From assembly GCA_027038835.1 (NCBI GenBank), contig JALWGC010000014.1, positions 246,284-310,283 of the forward strand: a DNA stretch of 64,000 nucleotides, written 5' to 3'. A program made the position numbers and the translations under genes. Shown one piece after another: positions 32,896 through 41,826 of this stretch (positions within the stretch are counted from its first letter, which is position 1; each line of letters opens with the position of its first letter). The notes under the pieces were generated by a model that saw only the letters and a list, made by a program, of their open reading frames with translations, had not been told where the DNA came from and searched no databases. This DNA is from Helicobacteraceae bacterium. Lineage in GTDB: Bacteria > Campylobacterota > Campylobacteria > Campylobacterales > Sulfurimonadaceae.

Positions 32896-33885
32896 ATGAA
32901 ACCATCGCAGACCATACACACCATCGACACCCTTTTGGCAAACGACGTCGCCCTTTTTTTGTGGGGAAGTCCGGGGATCGGCAAAAGTTCCATCGTCAAG
33001 CAGATAGCGAAAAAACGCGGTATCGGGTTTATAGACCTGCGCCTCTCGCTGCTTGATCCGACCGACCTCAAAGGAATACCCTTTTTCGATAAAGAAAACC
33101 GCCAAGCGGTATGGGCGACCCCTTCGTTTCTACCCAAAGAGGGGGAGGGGATACTCTTTTTGGACGAGCTCAACTCAGCGCCTCCAAGTGTACAGGCTTC
33201 GGCGTATCAGCTCATACTCGATCGCGCGATCGGAGAGTACCGCCTCCCCGATGGATGGAAAATCGTAGCTGCCGGCAACAACGAAGAGGATCACGGCATC
33301 ACCTACCGTCTTAGCGCTCCCCTTGCAAACCGTTTTATCCATTTGCATATGGAGCTCGATGTCGATGACTGGTGCGACTGGGCGTACAAAAACGAAATCG
33401 ACCACCGCATCATCGGTTATATCCGCTACAAAAACGAGATGCTTTTTCAGTTTCAAGCGGAGCAAAAAAGTTTCGCCACACCAAGAAGCTGGGAGTTCGC
33501 AAACACCGTTCTTGCAAGCGGTTTAGAGGGAGTGTCTTTGCTGGATGCACTAAGCGGTGCCGTTGGAGAAGATATCGCGGTCGATTTTTTGAACTTCGCC
33601 AAAGTGAGCGACAACCTTCCAGACATCGACGCTCTTTTCAAAGGGGAACGCCAAGAATACCCAAGTGATGATCTCACCCTTTATGCACTCTCTTCACTCC
33701 TTGTCAGCTCCTACCTTGCCGATGCGACAAAAGAGAGACTCGAACACCTTTTGCGCTACCTTTTAGGGCTAAAAGCGGAATTTTCGGTACTCACCGTCCA
33801 AGAGTTGCAACGAAACGGCATCGACATGATGGACTCGGCAGAGTTTGAAAAGTGGATCGAGAAGTTCAGCTACCTACTTGCATGA
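32896..33885 (+). CDS. MoxR-type AAA+ ATPase
   Basis: 329 residues. Walker A is FLWGSPGIGKSSIVKQ (24-32), Walker B GILFLDELN (86-93) and the sensor region VAAGNNEEDHGITYRLSAPLANRF, all typical of MoxR ATPases, which act as chaperone-like remodellers together with vWA proteins. The C-terminal lid is helical. Its last bases overlap the start of the vWA gene (ATGA, 33882-33885), so the two are co-translated. The target of this pair is not known. Confidence 0.9.
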   Translation: MKPSQTIHTIDTLLANDVALFLWGSPGIGKSSIVKQIAKKRGIGFIDLRLSLLDPTDLKGIPFFDKENRQAVWATPSFLPKEGEGILFLDELNSAPPSVQASAYQLILDRAIGEYRLPDGWKIVAAGNNEEDHGITYRLSAPLANRFIHLHMELDVDDWCDWAYKNEIDHRIIGYIRYKNEMLFQFQAEQKSFATPRSWEFANTVLASGLEGVSLLDALSGAVGEDIAVDFLNFAKVSDNLPDIDALFKGERQEYPSDDLTLYALSSLLVSSYLADATKERLEHLLRYLLGLKAEFSVLTVQELQRNGIDMMDSAEFEKWIEKFSYLLA

Positions 33886-35024
33886 ATCTTTACGAAAAAC
33901 TCTCCAAAGCAAAAGCGAAACTGCTCGTTTCACAGCCCGCGTTCGGACATATCGTCACTCACATGCGATTCGAACGAAACGACGATTTGCAAAACTTCGT
34001 AAGTGATGGCAAACGCTTCGAGTTCAACGACGATTTTCTCGCAACTTGCAGTGAAGAAGAGATCGAATTCGCACTCTGCCATGCAGCGCTGCACACCGTT
34101 TTGAACCATACCTCGCGCAAACAAAAACGCGCTTCGTACCTTTGGCAGCTATCGACCGACTACGCCATCAGCTCCATGCTCCACCAAAGCGGCTTCAAGC
34201 TACCCGATTTCGCACGCTACCAAAAACGCTTTAGCGGTATGTACGCCGAAGAGATTTACGAAGTACTCAAAGACGAAATAAAAAACAAAGAGTTTAGCGA
34301 CGATGAGGAGCAAGATACCGGCTTCAACGAAGAAAACAAACGGCAAAACACCCAAAACTTACAAAAAAACGACAAAAGAGACGATACGAAATCCCAGATG
34401 GAAGCAGAGCTCGAAGAACGTTTGGAGCAGAAGTTCATCCAAGAGCTTTTAGAGCGTTTTGAAGAGGAGTTTCCAGAGCCTATCAAACGCTTCATCCACT
34501 TCGAACCAAAAGCTTCCATCGACTGGAGAAACACCCTCAGACGTGCACTCGAACCGTTTGCGAAAAACGACTACACCCTTTTTCCTCCATCGAAAAAACT
34601 GCTTTACGAGGGAGTATATCTGCCAAGTTTTCAAAGCGAGGAACTCCACCTTGCTATAGCCGTCGATACCTCCGCTTCGATAGATGAGACGCTACTAAAG
34701 AGGTTTCTTGAAGAAGTCGCTTACATACTGCTGCTTTTTAGCGCTTACAAGATCACTTTTTTCGCTGCAGACGACGCGATAAGGGAGATAAAAGAGATCC
34801 AAAAAGGAGAAGCGTTTCCACACTTTTTACTTGGAGGATGCGGTACCGATTTTCGCGTCGTTTTCACACACATAGAGCAAAAACAGGTTTATCCGAAACT
34901 GTTGCTTTATTTTACCGACTTGGAGGGATTCTTTCCAAAAAAAGCACCCCCTTACGAGGTGATTTGGGTTACACAAAGCGAAAAAAAAGCCCCTTTTGGA
35001 AAAACTATACAAATACCAAGCTGA
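33882..35024 (+). CDS. vWA-domain protein with metallopeptidase-like N-domain (DUF2201)
   Basis: 380 residues. The N-terminal part resembles the DUF2201 metallopeptidase-like domain (IEFALCHAALHTVLNHTSR, then LWQLSTDYAIS), but the zinc motif reads HAALH (67-71) instead of HExxH, so the catalytic glutamate is missing. A charged, low-complexity stretch (about 130-190; acidic then Glu/Arg-rich coiled coil) leads to a vWA-like domain with a MIDAS motif DTSAS (262-266). Paired MoxR and vWA proteins usually work as a remodelling complex; here the N-domain probably binds rather than cuts. ATG 33882 lies at the moxR stop. Confidence 0.85.
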   Translation: MNLYEKLSKAKAKLLVSQPAFGHIVTHMRFERNDDLQNFVSDGKRFEFNDDFLATCSEEEIEFALCHAALHTVLNHTSRKQKRASYLWQLSTDYAISSMLHQSGFKLPDFARYQKRFSGMYAEEIYEVLKDEIKNKEFSDDEEQDTGFNEENKRQNTQNLQKNDKRDDTKSQMEAELEERLEQKFIQELLERFEEEFPEPIKRFIHFEPKASIDWRNTLRRALEPFAKNDYTLFPPSKKLLYEGVYLPSFQSEELHLAIAVDTSASIDETLLKRFLEEVAYILLLFSAYKITFFAADDAIREIKEIQKGEAFPHFLLGGCGTDFRVVFTHIEQKQVYPKLLLYFTDLEGFFPKKAPPYEVIWVTQSEKKAPFGKTIQIPS

Positions 35025-35029
35025 AAGTT

Positions 35030-35122
35030 TTATCCCTCGGAAAGCTTCTTGACACTATAAAAAGTCAATAAAATGCTACTTATAACAACTACAAACAAAG
35101 CTATATACGGCAAAACATTCAT
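35030..35122 (-). CDS. 30-residue single-pass membrane microprotein
   Basis: A complete tiny reading frame: MNVLPYIALFVVVISSILL, then TFYSVKKLSEG and stop. It is one membrane helix (about residues 4-22) with a positively charged tail. AAGGG stands 7 bases before the ATG. It fits exactly between the end of the vWA gene (35024) and the end of nnrS (35176), reading in the direction of nnrS, 53 bp after it. Short proteins of this shape often are subunits of membrane oxidase or nitrosative-stress complexes, but no family was recognised. Confidence 0.6.
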   Translation of the reverse strand: MNVLPYIALFVVVISSILLTFYSVKKLSEG

Positions 35123-35175
35123 TACAAATCCCTTATCTCTTTATTTATCCCCAATACTTCGAATCGATACCAAAA

Positions 35176-36339
35176 CTACTTCTTTCCAAATACAAGCGTC
35201 TTGGCAAAACGTCCTCCCCAAAGGGTAAAAACCGCTATCCACAACGTTGCTGCAATGTCAAAGAGCCAACCAAGCCCAAAACCGAACATCACATCCAAGC
35301 TCACCGCCATACGCGCAAGCACCACCGCTTGCGTGAGCCAGAACAAAAACACCGAAAGTTTGTCCGCATGAGGCACTTGGGCCGAATGCCCGAGGATAAC
35401 ACGCGTTCCAAACCCCACCAAAACGGTAAGCAAAAATCCAAGCAAAAGGGTATGAATACCCAGAAAATAAACCGAAGTACCGCTAAAAAGCGCATAGATT
35501 TGTGCAAAAGCGGAGAGGAAAAACCCAAGCGGCAGCCAGAAAAACGCCAGATGCAACACCCACAAAATAGCCGGGCTCTCAAACGGGCGCAACCCCAAAC
35601 GCATAATCTCCTTAGCCAACACAAACGCCAAAACAAGCTCGACACCTATGCGAAGTACCGCCGCTTCAAATACAAAATCGAACATCTCCAACACAAGCAG
35701 CCCAAACACGACGGGCACGAAATGTTTGTTTTTGGATGCGAAAGAGTGGGAGAAAAAAGGGATCATCCTTTGCGCTACGGCAAAAGCGGTAAAAACAAGA
35801 TACAAAAACACCCCCATACCCACAGAAAACGAAAACACTAAAGTGCTTCGTTGCGAAAAAATAGCCAAAACATCGGCCAAAACACCAAAGCCCATCCCAA
35901 CGAGAATCCAAAAAGAATCGCTCCTATCCGCAAACGTCGAACTTTTGTAGATGGTATAGAGTTTATAAAAAACAAACCCTTGCGCGGTAAGTGTCATAAA
36001 AAGTGAAGCTTGCAAAAGGAGTTTCGTGCTGAAAACACCGCCGAAAAACAAAACCGACGCAAGAGCTAAAGCATAAAAGACCTCGCTGTAGTAGCGCTTT
36101 TGTATGGGCTGGGTTTGGTTGAAACGAGGGAAGGTGGTGAACAAAAAGCCGCTAAAAGCACTCAAAAACACCAAAAACGCCAAAGAATAAAAATGAAAAA
36201 ATGAAACATCGACTATCGGATGCACCACCCCTTTGTAACCGAGCATAAACAGCACCATCGAAACGACGGCATCGATGATGGCAAGGAGAAAAAACGGCTG
36301 ATGGGGCTGAGAGAGGAAATAGCTATCTTTCATGCGCAT
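35176..36339 (-). CDS. nnrS: NnrS-family heme/copper membrane protein
   Basis: 387 residues, about 12 membrane segments. Family landmarks: FFLLAIIDAVVSMVLFMLGY near the start, HFYSLAFLVFLSAFSGFLFT (the usual 'H...m..gf..a.i.GFLlTa'), and a C-terminal GILILGFGTRVILGHS-like segment (VGFGTRVILGHSAQVP). NnrS proteins help cells withstand nitric oxide stress and are made in many denitrifiers. Start is at 36339 or the in-frame ATG at 36333; either overlaps the end of htpX, indicating coupling. Confidence 0.88.
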   Translation of the reverse strand: MRMKDSYFLSQPHQPFFLLAIIDAVVSMVLFMLGYKGVVHPIVDVSFFHFYSLAFLVFLSAFSGFLFTTFPRFNQTQPIQKRYYSEVFYALALASVLFFGGVFSTKLLLQASLFMTLTAQGFVFYKLYTIYKSSTFADRSDSFWILVGMGFGVLADVLAIFSQRSTLVFSFSVGMGVFLYLVFTAFAVAQRMIPFFSHSFASKNKHFVPVVFGLLVLEMFDFVFEAAVLRIGVELVLAFVLAKEIMRLGLRPFESPAILWVLHLAFFWLPLGFFLSAFAQIYALFSGTSVYFLGIHTLLLGFLLTVLVGFGTRVILGHSAQVPHADKLSVFLFWLTQAVVLARMAVSLDVMFGFGLGWLFDIAATLWIAVFTLWGGRFAKTLVFGKK

Positions 36340-37189
36340 ACGCTTCGATGTGTTTCAATCTCGCTTCTATCGGCGGGTGGGAAGCAAAAAGGGTTTCCAA
36401 AAAGCCAACTACCCCAAACGCTTTGTAATCATCGGGCAATGCAAGCTCCTCTTTTGGAATCTTTCCAAGCTTCGCAAGTGCGTGGTATATCCCTTGCGCA
36501 CCGCTTAGATCGACCGCGCCTTCATCGGCTCTGTATTCGCGCCAGCGGCTAAACCACATCAAAATAGCCGTCGCGAACAAAGAGAACACCATCTCAAGCG
36601 CGACGCTCACCATCATGTACGTCCCATAGTTCATCCGCCCGTCTCTATCGCGCCCGAGCATCGAAGCGACGATGCGCGAAAGGAAGATAACGAAGGTGTT
36701 GAGCACCCCTTGCATCAAAGTCATCGTAACCATATCGCCGTTTTTGACGTGGCTTATCTCATGTGCCAACACCCCTTCTATCTCTTCGCGCTCCATCGTC
36801 TCTATAAGTCCGGTGCTAACGGCGACCAAAGCGTTGTTTCTGTCCCAGCCGGTTGCAAAAGCGTTCGGAGGCGCGTCGAAAATACCTACTTCGGGCATCT
36901 TCAACCCTGCATCGAACGCAAGTCTATCGACGGTATCCACAAGCCATTTTTCAAATTCGTTTCTCGGTTGTTCTATTAGCTCCACGCCCATACCGCGAAT
37001 CGCCATCGTCTTTGAAAGCAAGAGCGAAATGAAACTCCCGCCAAAACCGAAAAACGCCGCCATCATAAAAAGTGAACCCATACTTTGGGTATCGAAATGG
37101 ATACCGAAAAATGCACCCAAAACGAACAAAGCCAAGTACAACGACGCCATAACGGCGAGGTTCATCATTATCAGCATCACCAAAGCCAT
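36323..37189 (-). CDS. htpX: HtpX-type membrane zinc metalloprotease
   Basis: 288 residues. Two N-terminal membrane segments, the zinc site VLAHEISHVKNGD (His143, Glu144, His147), two more hydrophobic stretches, and the third ligand in EYRADEGA. HtpX degrades misfolded inner-membrane proteins together with FtsH. The segment PPNAFATGWDRNNALVAVSTGL is highly conserved in the family. The end overlaps the nnrS start, so both are expressed together. Confidence 0.94.
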   Translation of the reverse strand: MALVMLIMMNLAVMASLYLALFVLGAFFGIHFDTQSMGSLFMMAAFFGFGGSFISLLLSKTMAIRGMGVELIEQPRNEFEKWLVDTVDRLAFDAGLKMPEVGIFDAPPNAFATGWDRNNALVAVSTGLIETMEREEIEGVLAHEISHVKNGDMVTMTLMQGVLNTFVIFLSRIVASMLGRDRDGRMNYGTYMMVSVALEMVFSLFATAILMWFSRWREYRADEGAVDLSGAQGIYHALAKLGKIPKEELALPDDYKAFGVVGFLETLFASHPPIEARLKHIEAYAHER

Positions 37190-37296
37190 ACCCTACACTC
37201 CTTGTGCAATTTCAATCAAAAAAAAGTTTACTTGATAAAAAGTTAAAGGAATTGTAGCTAAAATAACGTAATATTTCCGCCATTTAAAGGACAGAT

Positions 37297-38160
37297 TTGA
37301 AAACGACACTTATCGCACACTCTCCAGACGCCGACGACATATTCATGTACTACGCCATCAAATTCGGCTGGGTCGGTATGGAGGGGGTGCGGTTTGAGAA
37401 TCTCGCCGATGACATCGAAACGCTCAACGAGGCGGTTTTGGAGGGCAAATACGATATAGCGGCTATCAGCTTCGCACTTTATCCCTATGTACGCGACAAC
37501 TACGCCTTGCTTCGTACGGCGGTCAGTTTCGGTGAGGGGTACGGTCCAAAGCTCATCAAAAAAAAGGGTGCCAAACTCAAACCCAATTTCAAAGTCGCTC
37601 TTAGCGGCAAACACACCACAAACGCGATGCTTTTTCGCATCTACTACCCAAAAGCGCGCATACGCTACATGAACTTCCTCGACATAGAAGAAGCGGTACG
37701 AAACGGCGAAGTGGATGCGGGCGTGCTTATCCATGAAAGTATCCTCACATTCGCAGAGGAGCTCGAAGTGGAAAAAGAGATGTGGGACGTCTGGGAGGAG
37801 CTAAGCGGAGGCGGTTTGCCACTCCCTCTTGGGGGTATGGTAATTAGCCGCTCGATACCGCTGCTAAAAGCCATAGCGTACGAAAAAACCCTTACAAAAG
37901 CGGTCGATGTCGCGCGCAAACACAAAGAGCGCCTCTCGCAGATGCTCCTTGAGCGCAACTTGGTACGCATCGACGGCGCCACGCTCGATAAGTACCTCGA
38001 ACTTTACGCCAACGACGACTCCATAAGCCTAAGCGAAGTACAGATAGAAGCGCTCGATACCCTCTTCGCACTCGGACACAAACACGGTTTTTACGACTGC
38101 GCGATAAAAACTGAAGATTTTCTAATACCGCTTGAGTACGAAACATTGAGGCACAGCTGA
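37297..38160 (+). CDS. mqnD: 1,4-dihydroxy-6-naphthoate synthase (futalosine menaquinone pathway)
   Basis: 287 residues. MqnD converts cyclic dehypoxanthinylfutalosine to 1,4-dihydroxy-6-naphthoate, so menaquinone is made by the futalosine route. Features: IAHSPDADDIFMYYAI at the start, VALSGKHTTNAMLF (the nucleobase/carboxylate-binding 'GkhTTa'), GVLIHESILTF (conserved His) and GGLPLPLGGMVISR. The start is TTG at 37297, with AAAGGA 7 bases before it; no ATG is better placed. The stop shares a base with the fliQ start (38160). Confidence 0.88.
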   Translation: MKTTLIAHSPDADDIFMYYAIKFGWVGMEGVRFENLADDIETLNEAVLEGKYDIAAISFALYPYVRDNYALLRTAVSFGEGYGPKLIKKKGAKLKPNFKVALSGKHTTNAMLFRIYYPKARIRYMNFLDIEEAVRNGEVDAGVLIHESILTFAEELEVEKEMWDVWEELSGGGLPLPLGGMVISRSIPLLKAIAYEKTLTKAVDVARKHKERLSQMLLERNLVRIDGATLDKYLELYANDDSISLSEVQIEALDTLFALGHKHGFYDCAIKTEDFLIPLEYETLRHS

Positions 38161-38426
38161 TGGAAGCCAAACTCGTAAGTCTTGGGGTCGAAACGTTCAA
38201 AATAGCGCTGATGCTCGCTCTTCCAAGCCTGCTTGTGGGGATGCTTGTCGGGCTTGCGGTGAGCATTTTTCAAGCGACGACGCAGATCAACGAAATGACG
38301 CTGAGTTTCATCCCTAAAATCGTTGCGGTGGTGATTGTCATCATTTTCACGATGCCGTGGATGCTCAACGAGATGATAGACTTCTCCACCTCCGTTTTCA
38401 ATCTCATCCCCTCCTTCGTAGAATGA
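38160..38426 (+). CDS. fliQ: Flagellar type III export protein FliQ
   Basis: 88 residues, two membrane helices. The sequence LVSLGVETFKIALMLALPSL followed by AVSIFQATTQINEMTLSFIPKI is the FliQ signature; it forms part of the export gate with FliP and FliR in the flagellar basal body. It overlaps mqnD by one base and murB by four. The fliQ-murB order is also that of C. jejuni, so this is a stable neighbourhood rather than a flagellar operon. Confidence 0.95.
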   Translation: MEAKLVSLGVETFKIALMLALPSLLVGMLVGLAVSIFQATTQINEMTLSFIPKIVAVVIVIIFTMPWMLNEMIDFSTSVFNLIPSFVE

Positions 38427-39202
38427 CCAAGCGAATCGATTTTTCCAAATACTCCTCCATCAAGGTTGGTCCCACGCTCGATGTCAAGCTCATCGACAAC
38501 TGCGACGAGATTGCACCAACAGACTACATCCTCGGCTCGGCAAGCAACGTACTCATCGGCGACACCCCTCCCCCTTTGGCACTCCTTTCGAAAAAATTCG
38601 ACTTTATCGAATACGACGGACAAACCCTAACCGTCGGCGCGGCGACCCCAAGCGGCAAGATAGTTTCGTTTTGCAAAAAACACGATATCGCAGGGTTTGA
38701 GTTTCTCTCCCATCTGCCGGGGAAACTCGGCGGTCTAATCAAGATGAACGCGGGACTCAAAGAGTATGAAATCTTCAACGACCTCCTAAGCCTTACCACT
38801 TGCAAAGGGGAACAACCAAAAGATGCCATCGACTTTGGATACCGCTACACATGTATTGATGGGGTCGTTTTACAAGCGACTTTTAGCGCACAAAAAGGGT
38901 TTGACATACAAAAAGTGGAGATGTTTCGAAAGATGCGTTCCAACCAACCAAAAGAGCCGAGTGCGGGAAGCTGTTTCAAAAATCCGCCGGGAGATTATGC
39001 CGGACGACTCATAGAGGCAGTCGGTCTCAAAGGGAAGCGCAAAGGGGGTATGGGGTGGAGCGAAATCCATGCCAACTTCTTGGTCAACTATGGTGGTGGA
39101 ACGTTTCAAGAAGCGCTTTTTCTCATCGAAGAAGCGGAACGAAAAGTGCTTCGAAAATTCAACATCTCTTTGGAGCGAGAGATTATCGTACTTCAACAAT
39201 AG
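38423..39202 (+). CDS. murB: UDP-N-acetylenolpyruvoylglucosamine reductase
   Basis: 259 residues, the short type-II-like form seen in this phylum. FAD- and NADPH-dependent reduction giving UDP-MurNAc for peptidoglycan. Seen: FSKYSSIKVGP, ILGSASNVLIGD (FAD loop), FLSHLPGKLGGLIKMNAG, and PSAGSCFKNPPGDYAGRLIE with the catalytic Ser, then WSEIHANFLVNYGGGT. The ATG at 38423 overlaps the fliQ stop; upstream in-frame starts would overlap fliQ for no reason. Confidence 0.95.
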   Translation: MTKRIDFSKYSSIKVGPTLDVKLIDNCDEIAPTDYILGSASNVLIGDTPPPLALLSKKFDFIEYDGQTLTVGAATPSGKIVSFCKKHDIAGFEFLSHLPGKLGGLIKMNAGLKEYEIFNDLLSLTTCKGEQPKDAIDFGYRYTCIDGVVLQATFSAQKGFDIQKVEMFRKMRSNQPKEPSAGSCFKNPPGDYAGRLIEAVGLKGKRKGGMGWSEIHANFLVNYGGGTFQEALFLIEEAERKVLRKFNISLEREIIVLQQ

Positions 39203-39212
39203 GGGCTTTTGG

Positions 39213-40961
39213 ATGCACTACTTACTCTCTCTTGTTTGCATAATCGCACTGACGGCATGCGGCGGCGACAGCGGCGACAAAAACGACCATGAACGAAACT
39301 ACGTCAAGGTTTTCACCACCGCACCGGTAGTAAACGCCGTCGTCAGCGACGCCACCGACCAAGTGGCGGTGTACAACCCGGCAAAAAGGCGTTACGACTT
39401 CTCGCAAACCATCACCTACCCCGTAACCGTAACGACCAACGACACCACCTACGTCGATGTCGATTACGACGGGAAAAAAACCGCTGCCGATTTGCAACCA
39501 AACAGCGCGTTCAAACAAAACGGTCTTAAAAGTTTCTGCCAAGAGGTAAGCCCCCTTACCGACTTGTACTACTCTCCCGCTTACGAAGAAAACAACATCT
39601 CTTCAAGCGATTACAGATACGACGTCGCCATCGATTTGGACATAGATATCTGTACCGACCCGCTCGAAAACGAAAAAAATGCAAAAGTGCTTTTTGGAGC
39701 GTACAACTTCATCGTAAATGACGGTAATTTGACAAAAATCGAAGATATCAAAAGCGATGTGAGCAAAGTGGAGGATTTTTTCAGCCTCAATCTCGCTTCG
39801 CTCGATATCGATAAAATCAAATACTACTCTTTTTATAACGCTCTTGTGTGGCTCGATGCACAAAAAGTGACACGAAGCGATACGATCCACAAACCGACAA
39901 TCCCCTCCTTTATGCGTGATGAAGCGAACCCTCTTCACAGATTCACCGACCTTGACGTTCGCGATCTTTTCATAGGCGACAACGACATCTTCGTCGCGGC
40001 AGCCCATGACGAGTTCGCCAAACTCGACAAGTCGCTCTCCTCACGTAGATTTTACGGTACCGGCGATCTCGATGCGTTTGGACTTTCGCTCTATGCGCAA
40101 GATTACAACAACACGACCTGCCTTTTTTTGGCGAATAAAAAAGATGGTATTCTCCCGTTCGAGCTCTCCTCCACACTTACACAAAAACCGCGCATCTACC
40201 GTTACCTCGACGACGCTGGAGCCGAACAGAATCTTACCGACAAAGGGATCGTCTCGTCAAACGGTTTCGTCTCCATCAGCCAAAACAAACGGTTTTTCGG
40301 TATCTCGACCGAGGATAAAGGGTACTACCTCATCGACGCCAAAAGCGCTTTTCAAGGCTGCACTCCGCAAACCGACATCAACGCTTCTTCGATTCTCATC
40401 CAAAACGAAAACGGCTACAGCGTTTCATCCACTTTCAGGCAAGACGGCTCTTTCGTTTATGTAGCCAACAAGGAAAACGGCATTAGCCGCTACAACCTCC
40501 AAACCCCTACCCAAGCCGACATCAACTCCTCGAAGTCGATCTTTTCACTCCAAGAAAACGCACAAGCGTACAACCTCCTTTTCTATCCAAACAGTAACGA
40601 ACTACTTGTGACTACCGACCAAGGGTTGCATATATACGACGTCGGCAACGACGAACAACTTATTTTTACAAGTGCGTACAGAACCGAAGGTGCGAAAAAG
40701 GAGTATTTTCAGCAGGTAACAATTGCGGATAATTTCGTCGTTCTTAGTGACGGTTCAAAAGGGGTGAAGATACTCAAACTCGATAGCAGTTACACCCCCA
40801 CCCTTTGCGGTGTAGAGTACTTCGCCAATCCAAACGATCCTTCCTCTTTGCAAAGAACCACCTCCATCGCCTACGACAACGGCGTTCTTTACATCGGATT
40901 CGAAAGTGGCGGGATAGCGAGCTACCCCTTGGAGGAGCTTCTTTTTAGGCACTGCAAGTAG
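39213..40961 (+). CDS. Lipoprotein with beta-propeller-like repeats
   Basis: 582 residues. The signal MHYLLSLVCIIALTACGG ends in a lipobox (LTAC), so it is a lipid-anchored envelope protein. The C-terminal half has several blade-like units (GTGDLDAFGLSLYAQ, FVYVANKENGISRYNL, ELLVTTDQGLHIYDVG, NFVVLSDGSKGVKILKL, GVLYIGFESGGIASYPL) resembling LVIVD/WD-type beta-propellers that bind partners or ligands. AGGGG with 7-base spacing and the lipobox fix the start at 39213, 10 bp after murB. No enzymatic motif was recognised. Confidence 0.75.
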   Translation: MHYLLSLVCIIALTACGGDSGDKNDHERNYVKVFTTAPVVNAVVSDATDQVAVYNPAKRRYDFSQTITYPVTVTTNDTTYVDVDYDGKKTAADLQPNSAFKQNGLKSFCQEVSPLTDLYYSPAYEENNISSSDYRYDVAIDLDIDICTDPLENEKNAKVLFGAYNFIVNDGNLTKIEDIKSDVSKVEDFFSLNLASLDIDKIKYYSFYNALVWLDAQKVTRSDTIHKPTIPSFMRDEANPLHRFTDLDVRDLFIGDNDIFVAAAHDEFAKLDKSLSSRRFYGTGDLDAFGLSLYAQDYNNTTCLFLANKKDGILPFELSSTLTQKPRIYRYLDDAGAEQNLTDKGIVSSNGFVSISQNKRFFGISTEDKGYYLIDAKSAFQGCTPQTDINASSILIQNENGYSVSSTFRQDGSFVYVANKENGISRYNLQTPTQADINSSKSIFSLQENAQAYNLLFYPNSNELLVTTDQGLHIYDVGNDEQLIFTSAYRTEGAKKEYFQQVTIADNFVVLSDGSKGVKILKLDSSYTPTLCGVEYFANPNDPSSLQRTTSIAYDNGVLYIGFESGGIASYPLEELLFRHCK

Positions 40962-40964
40962 TGC

Positions 40965-41723
40965 TTAAAACCGAAGCATAACCCCGGCATATACCCCTTT
41001 GTACTCGAGGTTCGCTTTGTCGTCTCCATCGACGACGTCGATCTTTTCGATGCGGTAACCAACCTCGATACCGGGCTGGATAACCGGCGTGATATCGAAC
41101 GTATAATCGACTTTCGCTCTTGCGTCATAGACCGTGGAGTCCCCATCGGTAATGTACTTGATATCCGCTTCCGCCCCAAGACCGGTAATAGGCAACTGCA
41201 CACGTCCGCGAGCGTAAAGTAGCGGAACGATTGTACTGTCGCTACCGCTGTATATCGATGTATTTTTTATATTTTCAGTTACATCCGATTGCGCGTCTAT
41301 ATATTTCAAATCGAGCCCCAAATCGAGCGTAATCCAAAAAGTGTTGTCAAGGATGTTGTAGTACGGGATGATGTCGTATTGGTCGGTATCGATCTTTGCA
41401 TATCCACCTTGAGGAAGGTTGAATCCACCAACACTTCCCGTCACCGGACCTTCGTCACTCAAACTGACATACTCCAAACGAAGGTTTGGCAAAAGGGGAA
41501 CAGGATGTTTCAAAAGCGCCCAAACGTAAAATTCGGTGCTTTCTTTTTCGGCGCTTGTGTACTTACCGTTAAGCGAAAGCGCACCGTCACCGTCTTTTCT
41601 ATCTATGTATCCGCTTGGTGTTTGACTCCATCCACCCGCACCCATCTCGACACGGAGAAAATCCGCACTCGCTACCGTTGCAAGCGCCGAAGCGACACAA
41701 AGGCTTGTCAGTAATTTTTTCAT
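40965..41723 (-). CDS. TIGR04219-type outer-membrane beta-barrel protein
   Basis: 252 residues with a signal peptide (MKKLLTSLCVASALATVASA, cleaved after ASA). The mature part is an alternating amphipathic beta-strand protein ending in phenylalanine (GVYAGVMLRF), the C-terminal signature for outer-membrane insertion. The opening DFLRVEMGAGGW and NLRLEYVSLSDEG, QYDIIPYYNILDNTFWITLDLGL resemble the TIGR04219 family of small barrels common in this phylum. Probably a porin-like or structural barrel; substrate unknown. Confidence 0.8.
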   Translation of the reverse strand: MKKLLTSLCVASALATVASADFLRVEMGAGGWSQTPSGYIDRKDGDGALSLNGKYTSAEKESTEFYVWALLKHPVPLLPNLRLEYVSLSDEGPVTGSVGGFNLPQGGYAKIDTDQYDIIPYYNILDNTFWITLDLGLDLKYIDAQSDVTENIKNTSIYSGSDSTIVPLLYARGRVQLPITGLGAEADIKYITDGDSTVYDARAKVDYTFDITPVIQPGIEVGYRIEKIDVVDGDDKANLEYKGVYAGVMLRF

Positions 41724-41784
41724 TGTTTCTACTCCATTTTTTAGAGTATTATAGCAAAAAATGGAGGTGATAAACGGTTTGTAG

Positions 41785-41821
41785 GAGAAAAAAGAGGGAG
41801 TTTACACCCGCGAAGGGGTGT
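41785..41821 (-). terminator. Hairpin terminator after tpx
   Basis: On the minus strand, ACACCC-CTTCGC-GGGTGT (41804-41821) forms a six-pair stem just past the tpx stop, and a CTCTTTTTTCTCC stretch follows about 9 bases later. The T-run is a little distant, so efficiency is uncertain. Confidence 0.45.
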
Positions 41822-41826
41822 GAAGA

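Noticed and set aside
40947..40965. Short inverted repeat (GCACT/AGTGC) at the convergent ends of the propeller lipoprotein and the barrel gene
   Set aside because: Only five pairs and no T-run; not enough for a terminator call.
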